The notes under the pieces: generated by a model
The model's input: the letters and a program-made list of their open reading frames with translations, nothing else
Databases searched by the model: none
What the model was told of the DNA's origin: nothing
Shown here: piece after piece, positions 43,473-52,224 of the stretch
How positions within the stretch are numbered: the first letter of the stretch is position 1
How the letters are laid out: every line of letters starts with the position of its first letter
Position numbers and translations under genes: made by a program
Assembly: GCA_002353585.1 (NCBI GenBank)
Contig: DEJW01000046.1
Location: 114,685-170,617, forward strand
Origin: Prevotellaceae bacterium UBA2738
Lineage (GTDB): Bacteria; Bacteroidota; Bacteroidia; Bacteroidales; Bacteroidaceae
Length of the DNA stretch: 55,933 nucleotides
Direction of reading: 5' to 3'

Positions 43473-44582
43473 ATGACTGAACCAAGAATCATCATCAGTG
43501 GCGGCGGTACGGGAGGTCACATCTTCCCAGCCGTAAGTATAGCCAATGCTGTTAAGGCAAAATGTCCCGATGCCAAGATACTCTTTATTGGAGCCGAAGG
43601 ACGTATGGAGATGACCCGTGTGCCTGAGGCAGGATACGAGATAAAAGGGTTGCCTGTGCGTGGTTTGATACGTCCGCTGTGGAGCCCTAAGAATATCGGT
43701 GTGATGATTGATTTCTTCCTCAGTCGCCATAAAGTAAAGAGAATAATCAAAAGTTTTAAGCCACAGGTGGCAGTAGGCGTAGGTGGGTACGCCTCTGCCC
43801 CTACGCTTAATGCTGCAGCAGCTATGGGCATACCTTGCCTTATTCAGGAACAGAACTCATACGCTGGTGTCACCAACCGTTCTCTTGCTAAGAAGGCTGC
43901 CAAGATATGTGTGGCATACGATGAAATGGAGCGTTTCTTTCCAGCCGACCGTATCATAAAGACTGGCAACCCTGTTCGTCAGGCACTGCTTGCCAACACC
44001 ATGACTAAGGCTGAGGCAAGAGAGGCTATGGGTTTGCAAAAGGACTTGCCTACGATACTTGTCATAGGTGGTTCGTTAGGTGCTCGCACCATCAACAACT
44101 CTATTGCTGCAGGTATTCAGAGATTTGAACAGGCAGGCATACAAGTGGTGTGGCAGACGGGTAAGTTCTATGCAGAAGAATGTGAGCGCAAGGCTAAGGA
44201 AGCTAACGCCAAGATAGTACGTCCTCAGGCTTTTATCTCTGATATGGCAACGGCATACAAGGCTGCCGACATAGTGATAAGTCGTGCTGGTGCTTCAAGT
44301 ATCAGCGAACTCTGTTTGCTTGGCAAGGCATCAATACTTGTACCATCGCCTAATGTGGCTGAAGACCACCAGACGAAGAATGCCCGTGCACTCTCCGATA
44401 AGGGTGCTGCAGTGTTTGTACCAGACAACCAGGCTGAGCGCACTCTCGTTGAGGAAGCTGTGGCACTGGTGTCTAATGCTACTGCGATAGAGAAGTTAGA
44501 ACAAGAGGTAAAAAAACTTGCTCTTCCTGATAGCGCAGATATCATTGCCGATGAAGTGCTTAAACTGGTAAAAAACTCTTGA
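43473..44582 (+). CDS. murG: UDP-GlcNAc:lipid I GlcNAc transferase MurG
   Basis: 369 aa GT-B glycosyltransferase (GT28) that makes lipid II on the cytoplasmic membrane face. GGGTGGHIFPA near the N-terminus, VGVGGYASAP, ILVIGGSLGAR, and SRAGASSISELCLLGKASILVP for UDP-GlcNAc binding. Its stop TGA is inside the TTGAACC array. Confidence 0.96.
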   Translation: MTEPRIIISGGGTGGHIFPAVSIANAVKAKCPDAKILFIGAEGRMEMTRVPEAGYEIKGLPVRGLIRPLWSPKNIGVMIDFFLSRHKVKRIIKSFKPQVAVGVGGYASAPTLNAAAAMGIPCLIQEQNSYAGVTNRSLAKKAAKICVAYDEMERFFPADRIIKTGNPVRQALLANTMTKAEAREAMGLQKDLPTILVIGGSLGARTINNSIAAGIQRFEQAGIQVVWQTGKFYAEECERKAKEANAKIVRPQAFISDMATAYKAADIVISRAGASSISELCLLGKASILVPSPNVAEDHQTKNARALSDKGAAVFVPDNQAERTLVEEAVALVSNATAIEKLEQEVKKLALPDSADIIADEVLKLVKNS

Positions 44583-44608
44583 ACCTTTGAACCTTTGAAC
44601 TTTTCAAC
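44578..44608. repeat. Period-8 array YTTGAACC between murG and murC
   Basis: CTTGAACC, TTTGAACC and TTTGAACT, then TTTTCAAC. Supplies the murG stop; the only such array inside the dcw cluster. Confidence 0.8.
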
Positions 44609-44611
44609 TAT

Positions 44612-45976
44612 ATGAAGTCAGTATATTTTGTTGGTGCAGGTGGCATAGGAATGAGTGCCATAGCCCGTTATTTCTTACGTCAGGGCAAGGTAGTTGCTGG
44701 ATATGACAAGACCCCCTCAAAGCTCACAGAAGCTTTGGAGAAAGAGGGTATGTTGATACATTACGACGAGGATGTGGAGAAAATTCCTCAGGCTTGTCGT
44801 GATCCGAAGGATACACTCGTAATCTATACCCCCGCCATCCCTGCCGAACACAAGGAGTTGCAATTCTTCCGCAACGGAGGTTTTGATATCCAGAAACGTG
44901 CCCAGGTGCTGGGTACTCTCACTAAGGAGCATAAGGGACTCTGTGTGGCTGGTACTCACGGCAAGACCACTACCTCCACCATGTGTGCACACATCATGCA
45001 CCAGTCTTCTAAGGATTGTAATGCTTTCCTTGGTGGCATCTCTAAGAACTATGGCACCAACTACATATTGAGTGATGATTCTGACTATGTAGTGATTGAG
45101 GCTGACGAGTTCGACCGCAGTTTCCACTGGCTTCGTCCTTGGATGACGGTTATCACCAGTTCCGACCCCGACCACCTCGATATCTATGGCACCAAGGAGG
45201 CTTATCTTGAGTCTTTCCGCCATTATACCACACTCATACAGCCAGGTGGTGCACTCATCATCCATACTGGTTTGGAGATGAAACCCGATGTGGCTGAGGG
45301 CGTTCGCACTTACACCTACGGCATCGACGGTGGCGACTTCCATGCTGAGAATATCAAGATTGAGAAGGGCGAGATAACATTCGATTTCATTTCACCAATA
45401 GAGAATGTTAAAGGTGTGCGTCTGGGGCAGCCAGTACCTATCAATATAGATAACGGAATCGGTGCTATGGCAATGGCACAGTTGAATGGTTGCACAGCCG
45501 ACGAACTTCGTAAGGGTATGGAAACCTATGCAGGTGTTGACCGTCGTTTCGATTTCTCTCTGCGCACAGAGAAGCATGTGGTGCTCTCTGACTATGCTCA
45601 CCATCCTAAGGAGATATACCAGAGTGCTAAGAGCATGAAGCAGGTGTATCACGACCGTCATATCACTGCCATCTTCCAGCCTCACCTCTATACTCGCACC
45701 CGTGATTTCTACAAGGATTTTGCCGATGCTCTGTCACAGCTCGATGAGGTGATACTCTGCGATATCTACCCTGCCCGTGAACAGCCTATTCCTGGCGTCA
45801 CCTCGCAGTTGATATACGACCGTCTCGCACCAGGTGTCGAGAAGTCTATGATAAAGAAGGATGAGGTTCTCGACCTCGTTCGCAAGCGTGATTTCGATGT
45901 GCTCATCATCTTGGGCGCAGGCGATTTGGATAATTATGTACCTGAAATAACGAAGATCATTGAGTCTAAACATTAA
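44612..45976 (+). CDS. murC: UDP-N-acetylmuramate--L-alanine ligase
   Basis: 454 aa Mur ligase adding the first stem residue L-Ala. VGAGGIGMSAIARYF at the N-terminus, ATP loop VAGTHGKTTTSTM, EADEFDRSF, YAHHPKEI, and FQPHLYTRT. Overlaps the start of ftsQ by 17 nt. No ddlB follows. Confidence 0.96.
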   Translation: MKSVYFVGAGGIGMSAIARYFLRQGKVVAGYDKTPSKLTEALEKEGMLIHYDEDVEKIPQACRDPKDTLVIYTPAIPAEHKELQFFRNGGFDIQKRAQVLGTLTKEHKGLCVAGTHGKTTTSTMCAHIMHQSSKDCNAFLGGISKNYGTNYILSDDSDYVVIEADEFDRSFHWLRPWMTVITSSDPDHLDIYGTKEAYLESFRHYTTLIQPGGALIIHTGLEMKPDVAEGVRTYTYGIDGGDFHAENIKIEKGEITFDFISPIENVKGVRLGQPVPINIDNGIGAMAMAQLNGCTADELRKGMETYAGVDRRFDFSLRTEKHVVLSDYAHHPKEIYQSAKSMKQVYHDRHITAIFQPHLYTRTRDFYKDFADALSQLDEVILCDIYPAREQPIPGVTSQLIYDRLAPGVEKSMIKKDEVLDLVRKRDFDVLIILGAGDLDNYVPEITKIIESKH

Positions 45977-46754
45977 CTGGAAAAGAACGTTGCTCGTGGC
46001 ATTCGATTTGGTAATAGCCTGTTACCTCTTCATGGCCATCACCTCGTGGAACAAACCCACCGAGAAGGCAACGCTGTGCACTAAGGTCGTCATCAACATT
46101 GCCGACGACAACGTCAATGGATTCCTCAATTCTGAAGAGGTGAAGACCCTGCTCATGAAGAAGGGTGTGTATCCGCTCAAGCAGCGCATTGCCGACATCA
46201 ATCCACGTAAGGTGGAGGGGCAGTTGGTGGGTATGCCTTTCGTCAAGACTGCCCAGTGTTACATCTCTACTGAGGGACATGTCTTCATTACCGTTACTCA
46301 GAATGTGCCTATCGCTCGTGTTAAGAGTGCAAAGGGTGAGGACTATTACGTTGATGCCAATGGCGGCGTGATGCCTAACTCGCAATATACCAGCGACATG
46401 ATTATTGTTACGGGCAATGTGAGTCGCAACTATGCCAACCACTATCTTGCTCCACTTGCACAGACCATTATGGATGATGACCTCTGGCGCAACCAGATAG
46501 AGCAGATAAACATTCTGCCTGACTATTCCGTAGAACTCGTGCCTCGTGTTGGCGACCATATCATCAACATAGGCGAACTGCCTTCTGCTAATACCGATGC
46601 AGCACGCAATACGCGCATTAGGGAGTATGTTGAAAAACAACTTCAGCGACTGGAGTCATTCTATCGTTTCGGACTCGTTCATGCAGGTTGGAACAAATAT
46701 GAATATATCTCACTCGAATATACCAATCAGATAGTGTGCCGTAAAAGAGAATAA
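45960..46754 (+). CDS. ftsQ: Cell-division protein FtsQ
   Basis: 264 aa bitopic protein: short cytoplasmic end, one span (LLVAFDLVIACYLFMAIT), POTRA-like domain (KVVINIADDNVNGFLNSEEVKTLLMKKG) and FtsQ domain. Identified mainly by position and topology. The start is TTG at 45960 inside the murC reading frame; no ATG is available near the membrane span. It recruits the FtsBL-FtsWI complex. Confidence 0.85.
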   Translation: MSLNINWKRTLLVAFDLVIACYLFMAITSWNKPTEKATLCTKVVINIADDNVNGFLNSEEVKTLLMKKGVYPLKQRIADINPRKVEGQLVGMPFVKTAQCYISTEGHVFITVTQNVPIARVKSAKGEDYYVDANGGVMPNSQYTSDMIIVTGNVSRNYANHYLAPLAQTIMDDDLWRNQIEQINILPDYSVELVPRVGDHIINIGELPSANTDAARNTRIREYVEKQLQRLESFYRFGLVHAGWNKYEYISLEYTNQIVCRKRE

Positions 46755-46804
46755 AACATTCTTAAAAATCGTTACACATTATTTATATAACGCCTCTTTT
46801 TTTG

Positions 46805-46812
46805 TAAATTTG
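46805..46812 (+). promoter_or_regulatory. Internal promoter -7 box before ftsA
   Basis: TAAATTTG in the 103-nt ftsQ-ftsA gap, 45 nt before ftsA. Would allow separate ftsA-ftsZ-dgt expression. Confidence 0.5.
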
Positions 46813-46857
46813 CATTATTTAGAAAACTACCCACTGTAATAATACTATATATAACTT

Positions 46858-48345
46858 ATGCCAGCAAAGAATTTTATCGTAGCCATCGAACTTGGCTCAA
46901 CAAAGATTAAGGGTATCGCAGGTCAGAAGAAGTCTGACGGGCGAATCGATGTGCTTGCCGTAGTTACCGAAGACGCCACCCAGTGTATCAGAAAGGGCGT
47001 GGTGTATAACATCGACAAGACAGTACAGTGTATCACTAATATCATTCAGCGTTTGCGCACGCAGCTGAAGTCGGGCATTAAGCATGTGTATATTGGAGTG
47101 GGTGGCCAGTCAATACACTCTGACCTCAACACTATCACTAAGGAACTGGGCGATGAGATGCCTGTTACCCAGCAGCTCATTGTTGACATGATGGATCAGA
47201 ACCGTTCTATGGAGTATCCTGAGCAGGAGATTCTTGACGTAGAGGTGCAGGAGTATCGTGCTGACAATCTGCTGCAGACAGAGCCTGTAGGAATACAGTG
47301 CCAGCGTCTTGACGGTAATTTCCTTAATATCCTTCAGAGCAAGCGTCATTATCAGAAACTCAACACTTGTTTTGAGATAGCAGGCGTAAAGATTGCTGAG
47401 CTCTATCTTGCTCCGTTTGCTTTGGCTGATGCTGTGCTCACACCAGTTGAGAAGCGTAGCGGTTGTGTGCTCGTTGACCTTGGTGCCGACACCACCACCG
47501 TTATGGTGTTCCATAAGAATATCATTCGTCATCTTGCTGTTATACCTCTTGGTGGCAACAATATCACTAAGGATATCTGCTCTCTTCAGGTTGAGGAATC
47601 AGAGGCTGAGAAACTGAAGCTGCATTATGCTTCAGCCTACACCGAGCCTGCTGACATCGACCCAACACTGAAGTACGACCTCGACTACGAACGTAAGGTG
47701 GAGAGTTCTCGCTTTATCGACATCGTTGAGGCTCGTGTTCAGGAGATTATCGCTAACGTGTGGAATCAGGTTTCACAGGAGTATCAGGACAAGCTGCTTG
47801 GTGGCATCGTTCTCACTGGTGGTGGTTCTAATCTCAAGAATATTGACCTCGCCTTCACTAAGCAGACAGGTGTCGAGAAGGTGCGCATAGCTAAGTTCGT
47901 AACCTATACCATCAGTTCGTCTAATCCTTCTATCACAGCTCACGACGGCACCATGAATACCGTCCTCGGACTTCTTGCCAAGGGTGACCAGAACTGTTGG
48001 ATGCCTGAGGAGCAGAAACCTCATAATCTCTTTGCCGAGAATGGTGAGTCTGTTGCTCCTGGCGTAGCACCAGCAGGTGGTGTATTGCAGCCTGAGGTTG
48101 CACCAGGTGCATCACAGCAGACTATCGTTCCTCGTGACCCTAACACCCTGCCTCCAGGTGCTGTGCAGTCTATGGCTGAGATTGAGGCTGCCAAGTCTCT
48201 TGCTGCTGCTAAGGCTGAGCTTGAGGCTGAGAAGCAGCGTCTTGAAGAGGAGGAGCGCAAGCGTCAGGAGGCTGAGGAGAAGAAGAAGTCAGGCTTCGGC
48301 TCAAAGGTTATCAAGTGGCTTTCATCATTCACTGATGAGGAATAA
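46858..48345 (+). CDS. ftsA: Cell-division protein FtsA
   Basis: 495 aa actin-like membrane tether of FtsZ. Phosphate-1 IALELGSTKIKGI-like start (VAIELGSTKIKGIAG), VLVDLGADTTTV, and GIVLTGGGSNLKN. The C-terminus after about 400 is extended: a Pro/Ala linker, a Glu/Lys/Ala-rich coiled coil (AAAKAELEAEKQRLEEEE) and an amphipathic helix KVIKWLSSF that should bind the membrane. Confidence 0.94.
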   Translation: MPAKNFIVAIELGSTKIKGIAGQKKSDGRIDVLAVVTEDATQCIRKGVVYNIDKTVQCITNIIQRLRTQLKSGIKHVYIGVGGQSIHSDLNTITKELGDEMPVTQQLIVDMMDQNRSMEYPEQEILDVEVQEYRADNLLQTEPVGIQCQRLDGNFLNILQSKRHYQKLNTCFEIAGVKIAELYLAPFALADAVLTPVEKRSGCVLVDLGADTTTVMVFHKNIIRHLAVIPLGGNNITKDICSLQVEESEAEKLKLHYASAYTEPADIDPTLKYDLDYERKVESSRFIDIVEARVQEIIANVWNQVSQEYQDKLLGGIVLTGGGSNLKNIDLAFTKQTGVEKVRIAKFVTYTISSSNPSITAHDGTMNTVLGLLAKGDQNCWMPEEQKPHNLFAENGESVAPGVAPAGGVLQPEVAPGASQQTIVPRDPNTLPPGAVQSMAEIEAAKSLAAAKAELEAEKQRLEEEERKRQEAEEKKKSGFGSKVIKWLSSFTDEE

Positions 48346-48381
48346 TAATAGTCTTTTAACCCATAAATCACTTTCGCAACA

Positions 48382-49731
48382 ATGTTAGATATAGATAACA
48401 ACAATATACTTGATTTCGGTCAGACCGCAGTTGAAGAGAAGAGTATTATTAAGGTCATCGGTGTAGGTGGTGGCGGTGGCAATGCTGTCAACCACATGTA
48501 TCGTGAGGGCATTCACGATGTGTCTTTCGTGCTTTGCAATACTGATGCTCAGGCACTCAACGATTCGCCTGTCCCTGTTCATCTTCAGCTTGGTAGTGAG
48601 GGACTCGGTGCTGGCAATCGCCCTGAGAAGGCTCGTGAGGCTGCAGAGGAGAGCATTGAGGACGTTCGTCACATGCTCGACGATGGCACTAAGATGACGT
48701 TCATCACAGCAGGCATGGGTGGTGGCACAGGCACTGGTGCTGCTCCTGTCATAGCTCGTGAGTCTAAGGCTATGGATATCCTCACCGTGGGTATCGTGAC
48801 TATACCGTTTAAGTTTGAGGGTTCAAAGAAGATTACCCAGGCACTCGATGGTGTTGAGGAGATGGCTAAGAATGTTGATGCCCTCCTCGTTATCAACAAC
48901 GAGCGTCTGCGCCAGATATATTCCGACCTCTCTGTCAACGAGGCGTTTGCCAAGGCTGACGACACCCTCTCTGTGGCTGCTAAGTCTATTGCCGAGATTA
49001 TCACCGTACATGGTAAGATTAACCTCGACTTCAACGATGTTAAGACAGTCCTCAAAGATGGTGGTGTGGCTATCATGTCAACAGGTTATGGCGAGGGCGA
49101 CGGACGTGTTAAGCAGGCTATTGACGATGCCCTCAACTCTCCGTTGCTCAATGATAACGACGTCTTCAATTCTAAGAAGATTCTCCTTTCATTCACCCAT
49201 TCTGACGATGTCAACCATAAGGGACTCATGATGGATGAGATGAATGAAATCAACGACTTCATGGAGAAGTTCTCTAACTTCGAGCTCAAGTGGGGTATAG
49301 CTAACGACCCTACACTGGGCGATAAGGTTAAGGTGACCATCCTTGCTACTGGCTTCGGACTGGCTGACATCGACGAGGCACTTGCTGAGCGTCAGCAGAA
49401 GCGCACCGCCGAGGATATGGCTCGTCTGGCTGAGAAGGAAGAGCGTGAGCGCCTCGAGCGTGAGCGTATGGAGCGCTACTACGGTACTGACGGCAGCAAC
49501 CGTCCTGCTAAGCGTCGTGCTAACTGTTTCCTCTTCAAGGCTGAGGACCTTGACAACGAAGACCTCATCCTTGCCGTAGAGAATAACACCACTTTCGGAC
49601 GCACACGTCAGCAGCTCGAGAACCTCAACCATCTCTCTGTCTCTGCACGCAAGTCTGCCTCTGCTGAGGCACCATCCTCTTCACCTGCCAGCCCTTCTGC
49701 ACCTACTGAGGGTGTTATAAGTTTTGCATAG
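48382..49731 (+). CDS. ftsZ: Cell-division GTPase FtsZ
   Basis: 449 aa tubulin homologue forming the Z-ring. GTP site VGVGGGGGNAVNHM-like start (IGVGGGGGNAVNH), tubulin signature GGGTGTGAAPV, and T7 loop NLDFNDVKTVL. The tail after residue about 320 has an Arg/Glu-rich linker, then EDLDNEDLILAVENN and ends EGVISFA; the usual DIPxFLR C-terminal peptide is not visible. Stop overlaps dgt by 1 nt. Confidence 0.96.
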   Translation: MLDIDNNNILDFGQTAVEEKSIIKVIGVGGGGGNAVNHMYREGIHDVSFVLCNTDAQALNDSPVPVHLQLGSEGLGAGNRPEKAREAAEESIEDVRHMLDDGTKMTFITAGMGGGTGTGAAPVIARESKAMDILTVGIVTIPFKFEGSKKITQALDGVEEMAKNVDALLVINNERLRQIYSDLSVNEAFAKADDTLSVAAKSIAEIITVHGKINLDFNDVKTVLKDGGVAIMSTGYGEGDGRVKQAIDDALNSPLLNDNDVFNSKKILLSFTHSDDVNHKGLMMDEMNEINDFMEKFSNFELKWGIANDPTLGDKVKVTILATGFGLADIDEALAERQQKRTAEDMARLAEKEERERLERERMERYYGTDGSNRPAKRRANCFLFKAEDLDNEDLILAVENNTTFGRTRQQLENLNHLSVSARKSASAEAPSSSPASPSAPTEGVISFA

Positions 49732-51086
49732 TGAACTGGCAGACTCTGATAAGCAACAAGCGACTCGGACAGGAGTTGCGCCACACGGAGCGTCATGACG
49801 ACCGCTCTGAGTTTAAGCGTGACTACGACCGCTTGATATTCTCAGCTCCTTTCCGTCGATTACAGAATAAGACTCAGGTATTTCCTTTACCTGGGTCTAT
49901 CTTCGTTCATAACCGTCTTACCCATTCCCTCGAGGTGGCAAGCGTAGGCATGTCGCTGGGCAACGATGTGGCTCGCGATGTCATACGTCGTAACCCCGAG
50001 TTGGCTGGCACGCTGGTCGAGGAACTCGGCACCATAGTGTCCAGTGCCTGTCTGGCTCACGATTTGGGTAATCCTCCCTTCGGCCATTCAGGCGAGAAAG
50101 CCATCCAGACCTTCTTCTCTGAGGGCGCAGGCACTGATTTGAGGGGCAGACTGCCTGATGATGTATGGAACGACCTCATCCATTTTGAGGGCAATGCCAA
50201 TGCCTTCCGCATCCTTACCCACCGTTTCAGTGGCAGACGCGAAGGTGGCTTTGCTATGACCTATTCCACCCTTGCCTCCATTGTCAAGTATCCCTACTCA
50301 TCCTCTTGCATAGAGCAGGTAGGCAAGGAGAAATTCGGTTTCTTTACCTCTGAGGCAGCCACCTATCAGAAGATAGCCAACGAGCTTGGCATCCCTCCAG
50401 CAAGTGACATTCTCCCAGGGGATGGGGGTAGGCTTTGTTACGTCCGCCATCCGCTGGTTTACCTTGTTGAGGCAGCCGACGATATCTGTTACGAGATAAT
50501 GGATATTGAGGATGCCCACAAACTCCGCATACTCTCCTTTGAGAAAACACGCGACCTCTTGCTTGCCTTCTTCGACGATGATGTGAAGCAGGAGATACTC
50601 GAGCGCATAGAGAAAGAGCGCATCACCGACGAGAATGAGCAGGTGGTCTATATGCGTGCCAGTGTCATCGGCAAACTCGAGAATGAGTGCGTCGATGCCT
50701 TCCTTGCCAATGAGGAGGCTATCATGCAGGGCACCTTCCAGGGCTCGCTCATCAAGCATATCAGAGAGCGCCAGCGCAATGCTTACAAGCGTTGCGTCGA
50801 GGTGGCATACGGCAAGATTTACCACTCCAAGCCAGTGCTCGACATCGAACTCGGTGGTTACCACATTATGGAAACCGTTATGCACCGCATGATGGAGGCA
50901 ATAGTCAATCCTGACCGTTTCTATTCTCAGCAGCTCCTGCGTCGTGTCAGCAGCCAGTATGAAATCAATGCCCCTGACCTTCCCACTCGCGTCATGGCAG
51001 TCATCGACTTCATCTCAGGCATGACCGATGTCTTCGCCCTCGATTTCTACCAGAAGATTAACGGCACCTCGCTACCTATTGTCTAA
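49731..51086 (+). CDS. dgt: Deoxyguanosinetriphosphate triphosphohydrolase (HD domain)
   Basis: 451 aa HD-domain enzyme cleaving dGTP (or other dNTPs) to nucleoside and triphosphate. RLTHSLEVASVG (His), CLAHDLGNPPFGHSGE (HD) and later VEAADDICYEIMD (Asp) are the metal ligands; the N-terminal DDRSEFKRDYDRLIFSAPFRRLQ is typical. GTG start shares its G with the ftsZ stop TAG, so dgt is translationally coupled to ftsZ. Its TAA stop lies in the CTAATTC array shared with the convergent comEA-like gene. Confidence 0.93.
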   Translation: MNWQTLISNKRLGQELRHTERHDDRSEFKRDYDRLIFSAPFRRLQNKTQVFPLPGSIFVHNRLTHSLEVASVGMSLGNDVARDVIRRNPELAGTLVEELGTIVSSACLAHDLGNPPFGHSGEKAIQTFFSEGAGTDLRGRLPDDVWNDLIHFEGNANAFRILTHRFSGRREGGFAMTYSTLASIVKYPYSSSCIEQVGKEKFGFFTSEAATYQKIANELGIPPASDILPGDGGRLCYVRHPLVYLVEAADDICYEIMDIEDAHKLRILSFEKTRDLLLAFFDDDVKQEILERIEKERITDENEQVVYMRASVIGKLENECVDAFLANEEAIMQGTFQGSLIKHIRERQRNAYKRCVEVAYGKIYHSKPVLDIELGGYHIMETVMHRMMEAIVNPDRFYSQQLLRRVSSQYEINAPDLPTRVMAVIDFISGMTDVFALDFYQKINGTSLPIV

Positions 51087-51096
51087 TTCCTAATTA
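51083..51096. repeat. CTAATTC/CTAATTA heptads between convergent genes
   Basis: Two units. The first gives the dgt TAA stop (51084-51086) and the second the comEA-like TAG stop on minus (51090-51092). Confidence 0.75.
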
Positions 51097-52064
51097 AACA
51101 AGAGGAATGGCTTAAGGCGGGCAAGCTGCTCTGGGGTGAATGAAGGCAGGTTAGAAATATCATTTACGGAACGTATGTTTCCATTCAGGCGACGGTATCT
51201 TAGGATGTCCGTCGCTTGTGTGTAATTGATCAGGGGATGCGCCTTGAGCTGCTGCAATGATGATTGGTTGATGTGTATCTTCGCAAAATTCTGCGAAGCA
51301 GTCATATAGGTAAGAGCCGTCTCAGGAAAATTGCGTATGGAGAGCAGTTCCTCTGGCGACACGAAAGCCTGACGACGCTGGCGCAGCTCCACTATTCTAC
51401 GGGCAAAATAAGAGCCGATGCCTGGGATACGCTTCAGTTCGGTAGTGTCAGCGGTGTTGATATCTACAAACTCCCCTTGGGTGAGTTTGTTAACGTTCCC
51501 GTTCCCGTTAACGTTATCGTAGCCCGTAGGGCGTATCGTAGGCGCTTGCGCCGTATCGTAGGAGCTGAAGGCTCCGTATCGTAGCGAGCTTGCTCGCGTA
51601 TCGTTATCGTTCCCGTTCCCGTTCCCGTTATCGTTAAAATAATCCCTCGCCATCGCTTCGGGTTTTATTCTGATGTAAGGCTCGAGACGACGGTACTGCT
51701 CGAGGGTCAAGCCATAGAGCATGGCGAAATCTTCCTTCTGGCGATACCTGCCCCCCTTCGCGCGATACTTATATATATTGCGCACCTGCCAGGGGCGCAG
51801 ACCTAAGCGCAGCAGCTGGGTGCTGTCAGCCGTATTGGGGTCAAAATAAAAGAGCTCGCCCGTAGCATCCTGTTTCTGGGCATAATACTGTGGCTTCTGC
51901 TGAACAGACTGGTGGCGATTCTTTGCAAGTCCAGAGCGGAGCTGAGAGGGCAGCGTAGAGGCATCCTCCCTTTCCCCCAACAAGGGAAAAGTTACCACTA
52001 CCACCACAACAATAAGTATCAACAGTAATATGGCGTTGCGGTCTGTCTTGCGGAAAGAAATCAT
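51090..52064 (-). CDS. ComEA-like helix-hairpin-helix protein with N-terminal membrane anchor
   Basis: 324 aa. One N-terminal membrane span (AILLLILIVVVVVVTFPLL), then three HhH-like segments: FDPNTADSTQLLRLGLRPWQ, DINTADTTELKRIPGIGSYFARRIV and a third near KIHINQSSLQQLKAHPLIN. Such proteins bind DNA at the envelope, possibly for uptake. Between the first two, residues about 145-195 (rich in N, G, D) are encoded by CGTTCC arrays and four linker-hairpin modules, an in-frame insertion that keeps the frame open. Confidence 0.88.
   Translation of the reverse strand: MISFRKTDRNAILLLILIVVVVVVTFPLLGEREDASTLPSQLRSGLAKNRHQSVQQKPQYYAQKQDATGELFYFDPNTADSTQLLRLGLRPWQVRNIYKYRAKGGRYRQKEDFAMLYGLTLEQYRRLEPYIRIKPEAMARDYFNDNGNGNGNDNDTRASSLRYGAFSSYDTAQAPTIRPTGYDNVNGNGNVNKLTQGEFVDINTADTTELKRIPGIGSYFARRIVELRQRRQAFVSPEELLSIRNFPETALTYMTASQNFAKIHINQSSLQQLKAHPLINYTQATDILRYRRLNGNIRSVNDISNLPSFTPEQLARLKPFLLFN
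51493..51635. repeat. Four GTATCGTA-linked mini-hairpins flanked by CGTTCC arrays, inside the comEA-like gene
   Basis: Hairpins GCCC-GTA-GGGC (51522-51532), GGCGC-TT-GCGCC (51541-51552), GGAGC-TGAAG-GCTCC (51561-51575) and GCGAGC-TT-GCTCGC (51584-51597) are joined by three identical GTATCGTA linkers. TTATCGTA precedes and GTATCGTT follows. CGTTCC/CGTTCCCGTT tracts lie on both sides. Confidence 0.95.
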
Positions 52065-52070
52065 TTTTTG

Positions 52071-52220
52071 AACCCTTGAACTCTTGAACCAGCGCTTTAG
52101 CGCGTTTGAACCCTTTAACTCTCTTGAACTTTTTTTGAACTAGCGCTTTAGCGCGACTTGAACTCTCTTGAACTTTTTTTGAACCAGCGCTTTAGCGCGT
52201 TTGAACTCTTGAACCCTTGA
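52071..52220. repeat. TTGAAC arrays with three identical GCGC-TTTA-GCGC hairpins
   Basis: Fills the 160-nt gap between the M20 and comEA-like genes. Hairpins at 52092-52103, 52143-52154 and 52187-52198 are embedded in TTGAACC/TTGAACTC units of 8-9 nt. Confidence 0.9.
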
Positions 52221-52224
52221 ACCG

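Noticed and set aside
51493..51635. Regular repeats considered as a CRISPR array
   Set aside because: Units are only 8-nt linkers plus 10-15-nt hairpins, far too short, inside an open gene, with no cas genes.
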